From contig NZ_MKTR01000007.1 of assembly GCF_001898325.1 (NCBI RefSeq), positions 62,001 to 126,000 on the forward strand: DNA of 64,000 bases, written 5' to 3'. Origin of the DNA: Microbacterium sp. 67-17. GTDB lineage: Bacteria; Actinomycetota; Actinomycetes; Actinomycetales; Microbacteriaceae. Of this stretch, positions 61,669 through 64,000 are shown in pieces. Each line of letters opens with the position of its first letter. Position 1 is the first letter of the stretch. Both the position numbers and the translations under genes were made by a program. Below the pieces are notes generated by a model, which did no database searches, was not told the DNA's origin, and saw only the letters and a program-made list of their open reading frames with translations.

Positions 61669-61674
61669 AGACTA
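61669..61674 (-). promoter_or_regulatory. Leaderless -10 box of the FRG gene
   Basis: TAGTCT on the minus strand (plus AGACTA) ends six bases before the ATG at 61662. The island gene uses the same promoter style as the host genes. Confidence 0.6.
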
Positions 61675-61727
61675 GTGGGGGGGCCGCGGACGGAGACGGG
61701 GGCCTGCGCGTGCAAGAGCCCCAACAG

Positions 61728-62588
61728 CTAGTCCGCAACTTCTTCGCGGTGGCCCAGATCGCGCTCATAGGGGAGAACCTCCCAGCCTCTCTCGCGCGAC
61801 CATTTCACCGCTGGGGTGCCTGCGGTGCCGATCACCCAAACATCGGTGATCGGCTCTATCCCTGAAAGCGGACTAGAGCGAACCTCTGTCGCATCCCAAA
61901 GTCCGCTCCATATCTCGAAGGGGGCACCTGACTCGTGCACTATCAGCGCAAGATGCAGCCGACTTTTGCCGGAAGCGGCAAGCTTCTGAGCCTTGTTCCG
62001 CCACTGGTTGCCGCCCGTGAGGCTCATGACCCAATCGCTCAGGCCCGTTAGGTACTCATCAATGAAACCCGCCGTCGCTCTCGGCAGTACATCGATGCGA
62101 CCGCCCCGGCTCGCACCGACGTACCGGTGCAGGCGGTAGCTGTTGAGCATCAACCACTGACCGGCTTCGAGCGCGGAGATGAGCTCGGTACAGTCATCGC
62201 TGTCTGTAAACCCCGCGGTCTCCATGAACTGGGCGAGCACGGGGGCATGCCGAGCAGCCTTGCGTCGGTCAATGCGGCCATGTGGATACCGCAGCTCCCA
62301 CCACCCGGCGAGATTCGGGGCATCGAGCTTCGTCGAAAAGGAGAGTGTCTGGAGTGCGCCCTGCTCGGCGATCACTGTGACCTCCAGTGCACCATCGTCC
62401 GAGATCAGGGCGTCCACCATGCGTGGCCGCGAGCCGTCATCGAAATGGATGACGGGCAGTCCGGATACACGCCGAATCACCTCTTCGGCGAACCACTCCG
62501 TGCGATCTCCGAGCACCATGCGAGCCACCGTAGCGGGCCCGTCACGAAGATGCGCCTTCACTCTCTGCCGTTTGGTAATTGCCGACAT
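61728..62588 (-). CDS. Unrecognised protein, island gene
   Basis: The 286-residue protein is soluble with no clear domain match. Visible are an N-terminal basic helical stretch (MSAITKRQRVKAHLRDG), a probable beta-rich section (PVIHFDDGSRPRMVDALIS, ALEVTVIAEQGALQTLSF), WWELRYPHGRIDRRKAARHA, and a C-terminal section with ITDVWVIGTAGTPAVKWSRERGWEVL. The C-terminal strand and helix pattern could be a small-molecule or nucleic-acid binding fold, but this is a guess. ATG at 62588 is within a GCCGAC-ATGG-GTCGGC dyad. It starts 37 bases from the divergent HEPN-like gene. Confidence 0.65.
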   Translation of the reverse strand: MSAITKRQRVKAHLRDGPATVARMVLGDRTEWFAEEVIRRVSGLPVIHFDDGSRPRMVDALISDDGALEVTVIAEQGALQTLSFSTKLDAPNLAGWWELRYPHGRIDRRKAARHAPVLAQFMETAGFTDSDDCTELISALEAGQWLMLNSYRLHRYVGASRGGRIDVLPRATAGFIDEYLTGLSDWVMSLTGGNQWRNKAQKLAASGKSRLHLALIVHESGAPFEIWSGLWDATEVRSSPLSGIEPITDVWVIGTAGTPAVKWSRERGWEVLPYERDLGHREEVAD

Positions 62589-62613
62589 GGGTCGGCAAGA
62601 ACGCGGGAGTCGG

Positions 62614-62619
62614 TATGGT
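62614..62619 (+). promoter_or_regulatory. Leaderless -10 box of the TIGR02391 gene
   Basis: TATGGT ends six bases before the GTG at 62626. This decides the start against the in-frame ATG at 62587, which overlaps the divergent gene. Confidence 0.6.
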
Positions 62620-62625
62620 GCGAAG

Positions 62626-63354
62626 GTGGATGAGCAGTGGGCCATCGAAAAGCTGGAGTGGTGGATCCAGACAGCGCGGAGATCTCGCGCCCAGTCGCAG
62701 GGAAAGACCTTCGGTTTCACCTACGACACGTACCCCGACTATCAGGCCCTTAGAGATGCGTCAGCACAGACACTCGCGATCATTGCGCGGGTACTGAACC
62801 GCAACGATGTCCCTAATCTGCTGCGGCGATCGGATAACGCATACTGGGTGGACGGTGGCATAGAGTTCGCGGAACACGCCCTGGCGGTCTTGAAGACACG
62901 AGGCGAGACGCGAGAGAAGCTGGGCACGAACGCTCCCACGATGAAAGCGGATGCACTGCATCCAACGATCTGGCATGCCGCGTCAGGACGCTGGGAGTCC
63001 GGCCACTACTCGGATGCCGTCCAGCGGGCCGCGACGGCCCTCAGCGGCCAGGTGAAGGATCTGACGGGCCGGTATGAGCTGGGAGATAGCGAGCTGGTGT
63101 CGCAGGCGTTCTCGATGTCGCCGCCCCAGGAGGGAAAGCCCCGTCTCCGCTGGCCGGGCAACGACGATGATCTGACGGTGAAGTCCATGCGAGTCGGGAT
63201 CCTGAACATGGCACAAGGCGTGTTTGCGGCGATCCGGAACACAACGACGCACGCGACGACGGAACTGCCGAAGCAAGAGGCGCTGGAACAGCTCGCCACG
63301 CTGAGCATCCTCGCGCGCTGGATCGACCAATGCGAACTAGAGCGGACCGACTGA
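62626..63354 (+). CDS. TIGR02391/Ymh family HEPN-like protein
   Basis: The protein has 242 residues. The C-terminal half fits the TIGR02391 (Hypoth_Ymh) pattern: LHPTIWHAASGRWESGHYSDAV (111-132), a divergent QAF segment near 160, then VFAAIRNTTTHATTE (199-213) and EALEQLATLSILARWID. The R204-x4-H209 motif (RNTTTH) matches the HEPN ribonuclease consensus. The N-terminal 100 residues are helical and aromatic-rich, with no known domain. HEPN proteins of this sort occur in phage-defence and abortive-infection loci. Stop and next start overlap by one base (TGATG), so it is probably translated together with the membrane protein downstream. Confidence 0.82.
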   Translation: MDEQWAIEKLEWWIQTARRSRAQSQGKTFGFTYDTYPDYQALRDASAQTLAIIARVLNRNDVPNLLRRSDNAYWVDGGIEFAEHALAVLKTRGETREKLGTNAPTMKADALHPTIWHAASGRWESGHYSDAVQRAATALSGQVKDLTGRYELGDSELVSQAFSMSPPQEGKPRLRWPGNDDDLTVKSMRVGILNMAQGVFAAIRNTTTHATTELPKQEALEQLATLSILARWIDQCELERTD

Positions 63355-64000
63355 TGGTGATCAACTGGGATTCGTTCATCCCGGACCTCATCGTCGCTAT
63401 GTTTACGGGCCTCGTGGTCGGTGCAATCCTCGCGTGGACTCAAGCGCGCGCAGCGCGGAAGAGAGAACACCGAGAGATCGAACTTCGATGGGAGGCTTTG
63501 CGCCCGCGAGTCGGAGCGCTATTACTGGACCCGTGGGATCGGCGAGTGATGGGAGCGACGCTCACCGAGTTCGCGAGCCGCACCGACGCTTTGCTTGAGC
63601 TGGTGGAGGATGTTCCGCTCGGAAGCTGGGCGGAGATCCTGGACAGTGACGAACTTCGAAGCCTGCATGAGTTCTCGAAGGCTGCGACCGAGCTGCGGGG
63701 CGCAGCACCCAGGTTCGACAGTTTCCTAATCGACAGAATCTCTAGCTACTTAGTGGACCCCGCGACTGCGGATGTCGCGGAATGGCGTGCCGCACGCGAC
63801 GCTGCGGAGCTAGTGGCCCCTGTGGCGAACGAGAGGCTGTTCTCCCCTCCCTTGAACCCTTCGGCCGGCAGACGCTTCCGAGACCTTCGATATGACAGTC
63901 CAGTGGTGCAGCACGTCGTCGACAATCCGCCGATAACGTACGAAGAAGTTCTGCCAATGGTTGAACGCGCCGAGGCTCATTACTCGGCCTGCACGCGCAT
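63354..64000 (+). CDS. Single-pass membrane protein, 3' partial
   Basis: The frame is open from the ATG at 63354 to the window edge (215 codons). One N-terminal transmembrane helix (about residues 10-29, DLIVAMFTGLVVGAILAW) is followed by a basic stop-transfer segment (RAARKREHREIE). A long cytoplasmic, mainly helical region with no recognised domain follows. It overlaps the HEPN-like stop by one base. Two TTA leucine codons (63522, 63750) and lower GC mark it as foreign to the host codon pattern. It could be a membrane-acting partner of the HEPN-like protein. Confidence 0.7.
   Translation, partial: MVINWDSFIPDLIVAMFTGLVVGAILAWTQARAARKREHREIELRWEALRPRVGALLLDPWDRRVMGATLTEFASRTDALLELVEDVPLGSWAEILDSDELRSLHEFSKAATELRGAAPRFDSFLIDRISSYLVDPATADVAEWRAARDAAELVAPVANERLFSPPLNPSAGRRFRDLRYDSPVVQHVVDNPPITYEEVLPMVERAEAHYSACTR

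Noticed and set aside
60602..64000. Integrase, tRNA attachment site or direct-repeat ends of the island
   Set aside because: I looked for a tRNA-like T-arm and recombinase motifs and saw none inside the window; the right end is not included.

Overview
The window is a 64 kb, GC-rich (roughly 69% by eye) chromosomal segment of an actinobacterium, most probably a Microbacterium or a close Microbacteriaceae relative. The main evidence is a complete C50-type carotenoid operon (idi-crtE-crtB-crtI-crtYe-crtYf-crtEb), actinobacterial hallmark genes (AdnA/AdnB, UPF0182, DUF3039, DUF3107, DUF3117, the DUF2342 zinc protease) and a very frequent GGATGCC/GGCATCC word. Gene order follows long-conserved actinobacterial neighbourhoods. 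The Mycobacterium tuberculosis locus names used for comparison are from memory, not from a search.

Layout. 0-7.1 kb: the end of an oligopeptide ABC transporter (permease, then a fused double ATPase, with an antisense PH-domain gene between them), typA/bipA, an AzlC/AzlD amino-acid exporter and a small membrane protein. 7.1-14.5 kb: a ferredoxin and the succinylase branch of diaminopimelate/lysine synthesis (dapC, dapD, dapE), interleaved with gltA and a dimethylargininase, then a GT-C-like membrane protein and DUF3117. 14.5-20.9 kb: O-methyltransferase, tatB, mrp, DUF1003, a channel-less MgtE/CBS protein, a general-stress protein and aminopeptidase P. This resembles the M. tuberculosis Rv1220c-Rv1234 order but lacks sigE-rseA-htrA. 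20.9-25.9 kb: a membrane-anchored EEP hydrolase, a PHP phosphoesterase, a PLDc_N/SHOCT membrane protein, a DEAD-box RNA helicase and a ferritin-like protein. 25.9-43.1 kb: a DNA-repair neighbourhood resembling Rv3210c-Rv3193c (DUF3107, adnA, adnB, a phosphotransferase, nudC, uvrD2-like helicase, a ThiF/cyclodehydratase-like protein, zinc protease, PDZ-Lon protease, UPF0182). whiB7 is absent from its usual place. 43.1-49.4 kb: the carotenoid operon and a divergent MarR regulator sharing one palindromic promoter-operator. 49.4-53.6 kb: initiator tRNA-Met, a membrane protein, a nitrilase-family amidohydrolase and an HtrA-like protease. 53.7-60.6 kb: an ABC exporter with a long basic N-terminal tail on its ATPase, DUF3039, pncB, murI, rph and rdgB.

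From about 60.6 kb to the right edge the composition changes (lower GC, TTA codons, unfamiliar genes). This looks like an accessory or defence-type island inserted after rdgB. It contains an FRG-domain protein, an unrecognised protein, a TIGR02391/Ymh HEPN-like protein with an R-x4-H motif, and a translationally coupled single-pass membrane protein cut by the window edge. The HEPN-like/membrane pair is the best candidate for an undescribed system.

A strong regulatory theme is leaderless expression. At least fifteen genes have a TANNNT -10 box ending 6-7 bases before their ATG/GTG, including two in the island. Starts were chosen from these boxes, Shine-Dalgarno motifs, stop/start overlaps and known family N-termini.
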